Positions 1-7,389 of a DNA stretch of 64,000 nucleotides are shown here, in pieces. The translations under genes were made by a program, and so were the position numbers. Within the stretch, counting starts at the first letter, position 1. Each line of letters opens with the position of its first letter. The notes beneath the pieces are model-generated. The model was not told where the DNA came from, made no database searches, and worked only from the letters and a program-made list of their open reading frames with translations. The DNA is from CBDHGY01 sp965263325 (lineage in GTDB: Bacteria; Pseudomonadota; Alphaproteobacteria; Caulobacterales; Hyphomonadaceae). The stretch spans positions 2,480,001 to 2,544,000 of the forward strand of contig CBDHGY010000002.1 of the NCBI GenBank assembly GCA_965263325.1, given 5' to 3'.

Positions 1-1203
1 AGGAATGACCATCGCAAAATATACCACGTCAGCGAGACTGGTGAAGAATGGGCTGTTCCAGATAGGTTCGCTTGCAGGGATCAGCCCAAAGAATAGTGCG
101 TCAGGTGATATGGTCAGTTGGATAAACAGGATCGTAATCAGTGCGATAAGTTCGACGATCAGCGCCAATTTTGGACCTAGCCAGCGATCCAGGACACCGC
201 CAACAAATCCACCAACGGCACCGAAGACCAATCCTGCAATACCGAAGATCAAAATTTCGATCGCTGACCAGCCAAGAAACGTGCGGGCGTAAACGGCACC
301 AAGCGTTAAAAGCGCTGCCATGGCATCCGCGTAAATCGTCCGCGCAATCAAGAAGCGCATAACTCTCGGCTGCTCGCGAAAGAGTCTCTTGAGATAGGCA
401 CTGAGTGTTTGAAAACGCTGGCCGATGGATTGTGGATTGGTGGCTCTATCTTGCCCTCTAAAGAGATCTGCGGCGGCCGACTTCCAGCGCTTTCCCGTCG
501 CAGACGCGTCCGGCATGAATACGAAGAACGGGATCATTAGGAGTGCCATCCAAACGGCAACAAACGGACCGGCAAATCGCTGGGGCTCATGTGTGGTTTG
601 GTCCAGATCGAGAACGGGCTCAGTTGGAATAAATGGTAGGTTTAACTGACCGGGTAACATCAATCCGATCAGGAAAAAAAGAATGATCCCGACACTGAGT
701 ACGTTTCCCATTGCGAGCCCGAACCCAGATATGTAGGGCAGGGCAGAGGGGCGACCAGCAATCGGTAGCATCGCGTTGTGCAAAACTTCTGAATAGCCAT
801 AACAGCAATACGCGGCGGCTAGTATAGCCATGGTCGACCAAACGCCGAACGGGCCATCGGGTGTAGACCACCAGAGCGCAGCTGAGCATAAAACTAACGC
901 TGCAATAAAGAACGCAATTGGTGGCTTTCGCTGACCGGCTTGATCTGCAATTACGCCGAGAAACGGAGCGGTAAGCGCAGTGATAATCCCCGCAATGGTG
1001 ATCGTCAGGCCTGAAAGTGTTAGACCAAGTTCGCTGCCACCCGCAATTACGTCGGCATAGTATGGCGCGAAAATATAGATAACAATTAGGTTGTAGTAGG
1101 GGTTGCGCGCGCCCTCAAATATGGCCCAGGCAAGACCTTTAATGCCGAACGCGCCACCTGTGACCGCTTCTTGCCCATTTGTTGCCGTGGCTGGTTCTGC
1201 CAT
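1..1203 (-). CDS. UMF1/Atg22-like MFS transporter, C-terminus cut by window edge
   Basis: The frame is open from an ATG at 1203 to the left edge, 401 codons without a stop. A strong ribosome binding site, GGAGG, lies at 1210-1214, six bases before the ATG. The protein starts MAEPATATNG and shows about ten hydrophobic stretches. It has a cytoplasmic loop near residues 70-80 (GVIADQAGQRKP), which resembles the MFS loop 2-3 motif, and a hydrophilic central linker near residues 220-270. A second half begins around RFLIARTIYADAMAALLT. This pattern fits the UMF1 family (Atg22-like effluxers), inner-membrane permeases of mostly unknown substrate. The family's usual length is about 420-470 residues, so only the last helices should be missing. 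The substrate cannot be read from the sequence. The broken nitrilase gene lies upstream on the same strand. Confidence 0.8.
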   Translation of the reverse strand, partial: MAEPATATNGQEAVTGGAFGIKGLAWAIFEGARNPYYNLIVIYIFAPYYADVIAGGSELGLTLSGLTITIAGIITALTAPFLGVIADQAGQRKPPIAFFIAALVLCSAALWWSTPDGPFGVWSTMAILAAAYCCYGYSEVLHNAMLPIAGRPSALPYISGFGLAMGNVLSVGIILFFLIGLMLPGQLNLPFIPTEPVLDLDQTTHEPQRFAGPFVAVWMALLMIPFFVFMPDASATGKRWKSAAADLFRGQDRATNPQSIGQRFQTLSAYLKRLFREQPRVMRFLIARTIYADAMAALLTLGAVYARTFLGWSAIEILIFGIAGLVFGAVGGFVGGVLDRWLGPKLALIVELIALITILFIQLTISPDALFFGLIPASEPIWNSPFFTSLADVVYFAMVIP

Positions 1204-1305
1204 AGATTTCCTCCCAATTGCCCGCTGCAATCAGGGCACTGTTTGTCAGCACACTGCGATATTTGCGCCAAAATGCAAAGGTATTCCTCATCGCCTTGGC
1301 GACGT

Positions 1306-2244
1306 TCAACCTCGAGAACCCGGATAAACTTCTTCACCGTCAACCTCGAGCCGAAACAGGTCCGGCCGTGAGTAATGTCCAGCAGGGTCGCTCGCGATTT
1401 TGCACATACGGGCAAGTTCGAGATTTGCGTCGACTGTCAAAATACCTTCTTCACCAATCAAAGGCCCGGCAACAATTTCCCCGCGTGGATCGATGATAGC
1501 AGCGCCACCATTATGATCGAATTCGTACAAGGGTTGGAGCCGCTCCGGCACATGTTGTTTCATCCGCAACCCTGCTGAGCAGATTACCCACGCGCCCGCT
1601 TGCGATGCAAACGCGCGCGACAGCAAGAGCTGCCGCGCCCATACGGGACCATCCGGCGTTTTTTCAGGTTCTCGTCCGGGCCATGCCGCGATATGTACGT
1701 CGGTGCCTTTCGCCATCAGCGTGTAGGCCGGAAGCACGGCATTGTGTTCCCAACAATTTAGCGTGCTGACGCGGGCTTTGCCGAGTTGAACAGGTCGGAG
1801 CCCTTTTGCATCGCCATCCCCCTATACGGAACGTTCATGGTGAGTGGGTTTAATTTTTCTGTGCCGGTTCAAAAGCTCGCCGTCAGCGGAGATGGTAAGC
1901 ATTGTGCAGTACAGTGTGCCTTTGGTTTGTGGGTCGAGTTCATTGATCCCGATGACTAAAGCTGAATTCGCTTGCTTCGCCGCGACCCTCAATGCGGAGA
2001 CTTCCGGTCCGTCGAGCAGGACGGCATTGTCCAGCAATTCTGCCGCCGCTTCCCACCACGTCTCACTTAGCGGGGAGTCAATGAAGAAGGGATAGCCTGG
2101 CAGCCAGGCTTCTCCGAAAGCTATGATGTCAGGTTTGTCCGTTGCCGCTTTGTCGATCCAGCGGAGCGCTTTGTCGAGACTGGATTGTTTATCGAAATAG
2201 GCGGGCGCTGCCTGTACGGCGCAAAGCTTAAGCGTGTCGGTCAT
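1306..2244 (-). pseudogene. Nitrilase-family amidohydrolase interrupted by an in-frame amber codon
   Basis: Reading leftward from ATG 2244, the first 140 codons encode a nitrilase N-terminus, with the catalytic Glu at residue 45 (AFGEAWLPGYP) and Lys near 130 (HRKIKPTHHE). Codon 141 is TAG (1822-1824). The same frame then continues without another stop to 1306: GDGDAKGL, the catalytic Cys in NCWEH at about residue 164, and a normal family C-terminus. The stop sits where nitrilases read ERxV(W/Y)GxGD, so it replaces an aromatic residue, and a TGG-to-TAG or TAC/TAT-to-TAG change would explain it. Without the stop the enzyme would be 312 residues, a normal nitrilase length hydrolysing nitriles to acids and ammonia. 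The first fragment lacks the nucleophile and the second (from ATG 1737) lacks Glu, Lys and Cys. The gene is therefore inactive unless the stop is suppressed or is a sequencing error. Confidence 0.85.
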
Positions 2245-2325
2245 GTACGCGGAATAGCGTTGCCAATACCTTCTGGAAAGTCACGAATTTGAGAATGCCT
2301 AAGCTGGCAGCTTGGAGCAAGCTCG

Positions 2326-2868
2326 CTACTTCATTTTGCCCCAGACGCTCAGTGGATCAAACGCGCCTGTTTCTGCTGCTTGCTGCAGTTTTTCCCATTG
2401 GTTTACGACCGGGCTGAGCGGACCAGTTTGTGGCTTCACATAGAGCGCTTCGTCCAAACGACAGATACGTTCGAAAAGGCCTTCTGAGCGCTCAACCAAG
2501 TCGAGGAAATGGTCGGGCAGGCCAAGGCCGCGCTGGGCGCGCGCATCGAGCGCCGGTTCGTCGCGGGTCATACGATATTTTGGCTTTAGAGCATCTTCGC
2601 GGCGCATATCGCCATCACGGACAGCTTTCTGCATCACAAGCCAGCTGGCGGCCTGCATCAGCCGCGTGGTGAGTTCCATGCTCCAACTCGCATACGTTAA
2701 GTTCGCTTCGCGCGGCAACTCCCGGGACATATCTCGGCCCGGACCATCAAGATAGGCGGCTGTTTGCTCCACAAGCGACATTCCGTCTGCGTAAACGCGC
2801 TCAAACACTTCACCGTTTGCAAATGCGTTCAAATCTTCGGGAAGCGAGCTCATATCTCTGACAGCCAT
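2326..2868 (-). CDS. rcdA: RcdA-like protease adaptor (DUF1465 family)
   Basis: The 180-residue protein begins MAVRDMSSLPEDL. It matches the DUF1465 pattern: an N-terminal helix with FERVYADGMSLVEQTAAYLDGPGR, a central SMELTTRLMQAASWLVMQKAV helix and the later LDLVERSEGLFERICRLDEAL. In Caulobacter, RcdA is a cytoplasmic adaptor that works with CpdR and PopA to deliver CtrA and other substrates to ClpXP during the cell cycle. The family assignment rests on sequence pattern; the cell-cycle role is known from Caulobacter and is inferred here. The disordered C-terminal tail ends in DPLSVWGKMK. A DUF1192 gene lies upstream on the same strand, 83 bases away, an arrangement common in alphaproteobacteria. 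Confidence 0.85.
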   Translation of the reverse strand: MAVRDMSSLPEDLNAFANGEVFERVYADGMSLVEQTAAYLDGPGRDMSRELPREANLTYASWSMELTTRLMQAASWLVMQKAVRDGDMRREDALKPKYRMTRDEPALDARAQRGLGLPDHFLDLVERSEGLFERICRLDEALYVKPQTGPLSPVVNQWEKLQQAAETGAFDPLSVWGKMK

Positions 2869-2951
2869 AATATTTAACCCTTTATTCGGTCAGTCGACCG
2901 TCTCAGATCCCGTGCAGTGCAATGTATAGGCCGATTGAATTTACCCATGCG

Positions 2952-3128
2952 TTAACTTTTCCCACCAAATAGCGCGTCGCTCGCGGCTTTGTGGTCCTGT
3001 TTTTTCTTCATTTCGGCTTCGCAGCGCGCAATTTCGGCATTCAAATCCTCTATTCTCTCTTTCAGCTCATCAACCGACATCTCGTCGAGCGGTGTGGCTT
3101 TTGGCTGTCTCGGCTCATCCGCAAACAT
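2952..3128 (-). CDS. DUF1192 family small protein
   Basis: This 58-residue protein starts at ATG 3128, preceded by a good GGAGGA site (reading leftward, CTCGGAGGACAAGTC before ATG). An upstream in-frame start exists but lacks such a site. The centre is an amphipathic, charged helix (DEMSVDELKERIEDLNAEIARCEAE) with heptad character, followed by a lysine-rich segment and a short C-terminus ending LFGGKS. This matches the DUF1192 family of short coiled-coil proteins found next to rcdA-type genes in alphaproteobacteria. Function is unknown. The gene is divergent from the quinone oxidoreductase, and the two start codons are only about 60 bases apart, so both promoters sit in that gap. Confidence 0.75.
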   Translation of the reverse strand: MFADEPRQPKATPLDEMSVDELKERIEDLNAEIARCEAEMKKKQDHKAASDALFGGKS

Positions 3129-3188
3129 GACTTGTCCTCCGAGATATAGGAGTCCATGGAAGAGCCTGAAAATCAAGGAGGAAGCTTC

Positions 3189-4151
3189 ATGCAGGCCGTT
3201 ATTGCGACTGAGGGTAAACCGTTAGAACTCGGCGAATTCGATGATCCAGTGATGGGTCCAGGCGACGTAATGATCGAGGTTAAAGCCGCGGGCTTAAACC
3301 GCGCGGACCTAGTGCAGCGCGCGGGCGCATATCCGCCGCCGCCGGGGGCCTCCCCAATTATGGGCCTCGAAGTGGCCGGCGTTGTAAGAGCAGTTGGCGA
3401 AGAAGTAACGCGCTGGAACGAAGGTGACCGCGTCTGCGCACTGCTGGCCGGGGGCGGCTATGCAGAGCTCGCGGCTGTGGATCACGGGTCAATCCTGCCG
3501 ATCCCGCACGGAATGAGCTTTGAGCATGCGGCGTGTTTGCCAGAAGCTATGATGACCGTTTGGGCAAATGTCTTTCTGCGCTGCGGTTTTATGGCTGGCG
3601 AGACGTTTCTGCAGCATGGCGGCACATCCGGCATCGGAGTTATGGGCATCCAAATGGCGAAGCATGCAGGCGCGTCAAAGATTTTTGCCACGGCTGGCTC
3701 TGACGATAAGACCGCGCTTTGCCGCCAACTCGGCGCGGATGTCGCGATTAATTACAAGACGCAAGACTTTGTTTCGGTCGTCAAAGAGGGCGGCGGAGTT
3801 GACGTCGTGCTAGATATGGTCGGCGGGGAATACGTTCAGAAGAATATTGCGGTGACCAATCTTAATGGACGCATCTGCAACATTGCCTATCAAAACGGAT
3901 TTGAAGCCACCGTAAACTTTGGCCTCGTCCTGATGAAACGTCTCACTCTTACGGCCACAACGCTTCGCGCGCGCACAGCTGCTGAAAAACGCGCGATTCG
4001 TGATGCGATTGAGCGGGATTTCTGGCCAGCTGTGGAAGAAGGAAAAATAGTTCCCGTGCTGGACACAACGTTTCCAATGGCCGAGGCGGAAGCGGCGCAG
4101 GCCAAAATGGCCGCCGGCGGGCATATGGGCAAAATTGTTTTGGTACGGTAG
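3189..4151 (+). CDS. NAD(P)H quinone oxidoreductase, PIG3/Qor-type MDR family
   Basis: The start at ATG 3189 is chosen because AAGGAGGAAGC lies just before it; an upstream in-frame ATG at 3156 has no such site. The protein has 320 residues, typical of zinc-free medium-chain dehydrogenases. The N-terminal GroES-like domain carries GLNRADLVQRAGAYPPPPGA, the signature of the PIG3/TP53I3 subgroup. The Rossmann part has HGGTSGIGVMGIQMAKHAG near residue 145, and AGSDDKTALCRQLGAD then contributes to NADP binding. No structural-zinc Cys cluster is seen. The enzyme should reduce quinones or enones with NADPH in the cytoplasm; the exact substrate is unknown. Two VOC genes follow on the same strand and may share its transcript. 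Confidence 0.88.
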   Translation: MQAVIATEGKPLELGEFDDPVMGPGDVMIEVKAAGLNRADLVQRAGAYPPPPGASPIMGLEVAGVVRAVGEEVTRWNEGDRVCALLAGGGYAELAAVDHGSILPIPHGMSFEHAACLPEAMMTVWANVFLRCGFMAGETFLQHGGTSGIGVMGIQMAKHAGASKIFATAGSDDKTALCRQLGADVAINYKTQDFVSVVKEGGGVDVVLDMVGGEYVQKNIAVTNLNGRICNIAYQNGFEATVNFGLVLMKRLTLTATTLRARTAAEKRAIRDAIERDFWPAVEEGKIVPVLDTTFPMAEAEAAQAKMAAGGHMGKIVLVR

Positions 4152-4180
4152 TTATTTAAAGAATTCAGGGAGACTTTCAC

Positions 4181-4555
4181 ATGTTCACTCACGTCATGGT
4201 CGGCGCGAATAACCCCAAAAAATCTGTCGCCTTTTATGATGCCGCGCTGGGCGCTTTAGGCATCCCGGCAGGAACGCCGTCTCCCGTGGGCGCTTTCTAC
4301 AGCCACAATGGCGGCAATTTCGGCGTCGGCTCACCGCTTGATGGGAATGAGGCGACCTTCGCAAATGGTGGAACAATCGGCTTTCGTGCCGAGAATAAAG
4401 AACAGGTTGACGCCTTCCATGCGGCGGGAATTGCCAATGGCGGCACGTGCGATGGTGAGCCGGGTATTCGGGGAAGCGGTGCGCGTGCGAGCTATGGCGC
4501 ATACTTGCGCGATCCGGATGGCAATAAGATTTGCGCATTTGCGATGGCCGGTTAG
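4181..4555 (+). CDS. VOC (glyoxalase/bleomycin-resistance-like) family protein
   Basis: This 124-residue protein opens with MFTHVMVGANNPKKSVAFYD, the usual first strand and helix of a vicinal-oxygen-chelate module. It ends with YGAYLRDPDGNKICAF, the usual last strand carrying the metal-ligand region. It is one beta-alpha-beta-beta-beta pair, so it should act as a homodimer. The first strand has His at residue 4, and the late acidic ligand is replaced by the neutral context of RDPDGNK, so the chemistry is uncertain. It shares its layout with the next gene and lies 29 bases after the oxidoreductase. Confidence 0.85.
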   Translation: MFTHVMVGANNPKKSVAFYDAALGALGIPAGTPSPVGAFYSHNGGNFGVGSPLDGNEATFANGGTIGFRAENKEQVDAFHAAGIANGGTCDGEPGIRGSGARASYGAYLRDPDGNKICAFAMAG

Positions 4556-4579
4556 AACGATACTCTAGGAGGAATAAAT

Positions 4580-4957
4580 ATGTACTCACACATGATGGTC
4601 GGCTCGAACGATCTTGAGAAATCAAAAGTGTTTTACGATGCCGTCTTTAAAGCAATTGGTGGTCCTGAAGCGATCAAAGATCCGAAAGGTCGTCTCATTT
4701 GGCTTCACAATGATGGTGTGTTTCTAGTCACCGCTCCGATTGATGGCGAGCTAGCTACAGTCTCCAACGGCTCAACCATAGGCTTTGCCATGGCCTCAAC
4801 GGATGAGGCCGATGCCTGGCATGCTGCCGGGGTAGAAGCAGGCGGCACATCAATCGAGGATCCGCCCGGTTGGCGCGAGAGCGAGATCGGCAAAATGTAT
4901 CTTGCTTACTTGCGTGACCCGGATGGCAATAAGCTCTGCGCGATGTGCAGAGGCTAA
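4580..4957 (+). CDS. VOC family protein, tandem paralogue
   Basis: This 125-residue VOC module starts MYSHMMVGSNDLEKSKVFYD and ends YLAYLRDPDGNKLCAM, so it parallels the preceding gene along its whole length. A clear AGGAGG site precedes its ATG. The two genes look like an old tandem duplication: the ends are closely alike while the middle (residues 30-75) has diverged. No substrate can be assigned; family members include glyoxalases, dioxygenases and drug-binding proteins. The small HEPN-like gene begins only 11 bases downstream, so the genes probably form one transcript. Confidence 0.85.
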   Translation: MYSHMMVGSNDLEKSKVFYDAVFKAIGGPEAIKDPKGRLIWLHNDGVFLVTAPIDGELATVSNGSTIGFAMASTDEADAWHAAGVEAGGTSIEDPPGWRESEIGKMYLAYLRDPDGNKLCAMCRG

Positions 4958-4968
4958 GAGGGCAGGGG

Positions 4969-5460
4969 ATGTTCATCCCCGCTTGCGCGTCAGCGCTGAA
5001 ATTCTCAGCGAGCCAGGTGGATAATCCACAGTGGCTCGCTGTTGGTCTGACGACTGCGCTCAAGGCAGCGCTGATGGTGCAGCTGAGCGCCTATGAGAAC
5101 GCTGAGTCCGAAGACATACTTGATACAGAGCGAAAAGGCGCAGCCTCCGTACGGCTGTTACTAAGGCGGGCGAGCTCGGCTGATTATCTTTCTGATGAAC
5201 ACAGACTTCCTCTAACATCCTCAAAACGCAAGGCGATCCTGAATCTCGTCGCCATTCGCAATCGCACATTGCACATTATTGCAGACGATGCTGTTCCGCC
5301 GATTGGCGAGATACCGTGCCAAGCCATCGCCGCGATTGACGCCATTCGTTACCTCGTTTTGACCTCACCTGCCTTTGATCTCGCACAACATGGCGTAGAC
5401 CTCGCGCTGATTGCAGATTATCTTCAGCGTTTAGACGCCGCTATACGGGGGGAGAATTGA
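4969..5460 (+). CDS. Unrecognised protein with a HEPN-like R-x4-H motif
   Basis: I chose ATG 4969, which follows a G-rich GGCAGGGG stretch; an in-frame ATG at 4945 overlaps the previous gene's end. The product has 163 residues, mainly predicted helical. It contains AIRNRTLHII, where Arg97 and His102 give the R-(polar)-x3-H spacing that marks HEPN domains, the small helical RNases and RNA-binding modules of toxin-antitoxin and defence systems. The Asn after Arg is the residue usually seen there. This is a motif-level suggestion, not a firm family call. The stop (TGA 5458-5460) is one base before the next ATG, so the DUF1353 gene is translationally coupled. A 34-base near-perfect palindrome lies inside the first 25 codons. 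Confidence 0.6.
   Translation: MFIPACASALKFSASQVDNPQWLAVGLTTALKAALMVQLSAYENAESEDILDTERKGAASVRLLLRRASSADYLSDEHRLPLTSSKRKAILNLVAIRNRTLHIIADDAVPPIGEIPCQAIAAIDAIRYLVLTSPAFDLAQHGVDLALIADYLQRLDAAIRGEN
5007..5040. repeat. 34-bp near-perfect palindrome inside a coding start region
   Basis: The left arm is AGCGAGCCA at 5007-5015 plus GTGGAT at 5017-5022. The loop is one A at 5023. The right arm is ATCCAC at 5024-5029 plus TGGCTCGCT at 5032-5040. All 15 arm pairs match; only one base on the left and two on the right are unpaired. No T-run follows, so it is not a standard terminator. It could be a cruciform, an mRNA hairpin that damps translation, or a protein-binding site. Confidence 0.8.
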
Positions 5461-5461
5461 T

Positions 5462-6013
5462 ATGGCCGGAGAATTTATCGGTGACGTTCGCACACGCTGG
5501 ATGACAGGCGAGGGCGGTGACCGCAATATGATGCTGACGCGAACATTCAAGTTCAAAGATTCCGATGGGAAAGTTTGGACCGCGCCGCGTGGATCGATCG
5601 TAAATGGGGCATCCATCCCGGCCGCTTTGTGGACGTTTGGCCCACCTTATGTTGGCGATTATCGTTTTGCCTCTGTCGTCCACGACCATTACTGCGTGAC
5701 GCAGACTGAAACCTGGCAGGCAACGCATTACATGTTTTACGAAGGTTGCAGAGCTGGTGGTGTCGGGCTGGTCGTTGCCAAGGCTATGTATGCTGCCGTC
5801 TATATTGGTGGCCCGCGCTGGAAGGTCAAAAAGAGAGGTATGTTCGGACGCGTCATTGAGGACAAAGAGTCTGATGAATTTGAGTCGTTCGAGGCCGCGC
5901 CGCAGCCAGATATGGACCACGCGAAACTCAAAGAGATCCAGAATTGGATTGAATCTGACAATCCAGATATTTCGCAAATCGAGGCAAAGTCGAATGAGAT
6001 GATGGCGAGCTAG
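5462..6013 (+). CDS. DUF1353 domain protein
   Basis: This 183-residue protein carries the DUF1353 core: APRGSIVNGASIPAALWTFGPP near residues 40-62 and YRFASVVHDHYC near 67-78, with the conserved Asn-Gly-Ala-Ser-Ile and His-Asp residues. The family is found in bacteria and phages and has no established function. After the domain comes a hydrophobic segment (GGVGLVVAKAMYAAVYIGG), then an acidic, helical C-terminal tail. Its ATG lies one base after the stop of the HEPN-like gene, which implies tight co-expression. Whether the pair works as one system is inference only. Confidence 0.8.
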   Translation: MAGEFIGDVRTRWMTGEGGDRNMMLTRTFKFKDSDGKVWTAPRGSIVNGASIPAALWTFGPPYVGDYRFASVVHDHYCVTQTETWQATHYMFYEGCRAGGVGLVVAKAMYAAVYIGGPRWKVKKRGMFGRVIEDKESDEFESFEAAPQPDMDHAKLKEIQNWIESDNPDISQIEAKSNEMMAS

Positions 6014-6100
6014 GCCATAACTCTGATGTTTCAAGCATTGCAAATATGAAGATTTGTGCGAGGGACCGCGCAAAATTGATCACTGGAAAAGAGGCTCATT

Positions 6101-6877
6101 ATGCAGGACCGTGTTAAACCGTTTGAGGGAGTTCGCAATTTTCGTGACTTTGGTGGTTACGAAAGCTCATTCGGCGGGCGATTGAAATCCGGTTTGCTGT
6201 TTCGTTCCGGACATTATAGCGACGCAACTGAAGAGGACATATCCGCACTGAACGCTCTTGGAATTGCGTTCCAAGTCGATCTTCGTCGCCCGGATGAGCG
6301 CGAACGGCAGGTCAACAAGTGGCAGGCACCGCGAGTTCTCATCAATGATGGCGGCCGGGAAGTCGACGCGCCGCATCACAAGTTTCTCCAGCAAGTCGAA
6401 GCAGATGCGGAAAAAGCTGATAACTGGATGAATGACTACTACAAAGCAGCCCCCTTTAAGGCTCACCATAAGGAACATTTTTCAGGTTGGTTTGAGACAC
6501 TTGCCGAGCTGGGCGAAGATGACGCGGCGCTTGTTAATTGCGCTGCTGGAAAGGATCGCACGGGTATTCTCTGTGCGCTGACCCATCATGTGCTTGGCGT
6601 AAGCGAAGACGACATTTACGCAGATTATGAGCTGACTAACACGGCCGCAAAAGTCGCTGAGCGGATTGATGAGGCGCGTACCTATTTCAATAATGCGATC
6701 GGCAAGAACTATTCAAACGAGGTATATAAGCCGTTCATGGGCGTACGTGAGCGCTATTTGCGTACAGCGATTGCCGCGATTGAAGCAGAAGCTCAGTCAG
6801 TCGATGTGTATTTGAGTGATATACTTGGTGTGAATGGCAAGATGCAGGACGCGATAAGAGCGCGGCTGATCGCCTAA
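6101..6877 (+). CDS. Tyrosine/lipid phosphatase-like protein (Y_phosphatase3 family)
   Basis: The 258-residue protein has the family's N-terminal FRDFGGY motif (residues 14-20) and a P-loop VNCAAGKDRTGI with the nucleophile Cys147 and Arg153. This C-x2-GKDRTG loop defines the MptpB/LipA group of dual-specificity or phosphoinositide phosphatases. The residue before the Cys is Asn rather than the usual His, which could weaken activation of the thiolate. No signal peptide is seen, so it should act in the cytoplasm. A SIL-like partner or kinase is not adjacent. It is convergent with the HxlR gene, whose stop lies three bases away. Confidence 0.85.
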   Translation: MQDRVKPFEGVRNFRDFGGYESSFGGRLKSGLLFRSGHYSDATEEDISALNALGIAFQVDLRRPDERERQVNKWQAPRVLINDGGREVDAPHHKFLQQVEADAEKADNWMNDYYKAAPFKAHHKEHFSGWFETLAELGEDDAALVNCAAGKDRTGILCALTHHVLGVSEDDIYADYELTNTAAKVAERIDEARTYFNNAIGKNYSNEVYKPFMGVRERYLRTAIAAIEAEAQSVDVYLSDILGVNGKMQDAIRARLIA

Positions 6878-6879
6878 AT

Positions 6880-7344
6880 CTATCTGCGTAGCACCGGGCG
6901 CATGTCGCTAACTTGCACGGCTCGGCCCTCTTCATCGACAAATCCTGCCCGCACGCGGCCGCGGCCTTTGGCGGTGAAGCTGATCGGCGCTTCGCCATTG
7001 TTAAGCCAATCGTCCCCCCATTGTGTGAGCGCGATAAGTATCGGGCGCAGTGCTTCACCTTTCTCGCTCAGCACATACTCATTGCGAGTACGCTTACCGG
7101 GCTCCTTATAGCCTTGCTTGTCGAGCAATCCGTCTTCCGAGAGTTTCTTCAACCGGCCGGATAGAACCGTCCGCGGGGCCCCAAGCTCGGTCTGAAAATC
7201 ATCGAATCGGCGCACGCCATAGAGCGCGGAACGCAGGATCAATAGCGACCACCTATCTCCAATGAGTTCAACGGTTTTCGCAAGTGAGCAGCGATCAAGC
7301 GGGATGGGGGAGCGGCGAGCACGGGGTATCTGAGTCATGACCAT
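6880..7344 (-). CDS. HxlR-family winged-helix transcriptional regulator
   Basis: The 154-residue protein has the HxlR core: RCSLAKTVELIGDRWSLLIL with the conserved Cys, FDDFQTELGAPRTVLSGRLKKL as the recognition region, and YVLSEKGEALRPILIALTQWGDDW as the wing and dimer helix. The C-terminal 40 residues are an extension beyond the core. HxlR regulators often sense redox or aldehydes through the N-terminal Cys; the effector here is unknown. Two possible starts (7344 and 7338) cannot be separated by ribosome site strength. The MFS gene lies 45 bases upstream on the same strand, so it may be co-transcribed or regulated by this protein. Confidence 0.88.
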   Translation of the reverse strand: MVMTQIPRARRSPIPLDRCSLAKTVELIGDRWSLLILRSALYGVRRFDDFQTELGAPRTVLSGRLKKLSEDGLLDKQGYKEPGKRTRNEYVLSEKGEALRPILIALTQWGDDWLNNGEAPISFTAKGRGRVRAGFVDEEGRAVQVSDMRPVLRR

Positions 7345-7389
7345 GGACTTTGAGCGGAAATATTCGCCCGCGTCTAGCGCTCTTTCCGC

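Noticed and set aside
2887..2900. Short CGGTC/GACCG hairpin between the DUF1192 and rcdA genes
   Set aside because: Five-pair stem without a T-tract, too weak to call.
5022..5030. DnaA-box-like TAATCCACA
   Set aside because: It has a mismatch at the second base of TTATCCACA and is part of the palindrome inside a coding frame; no cluster of boxes is near.
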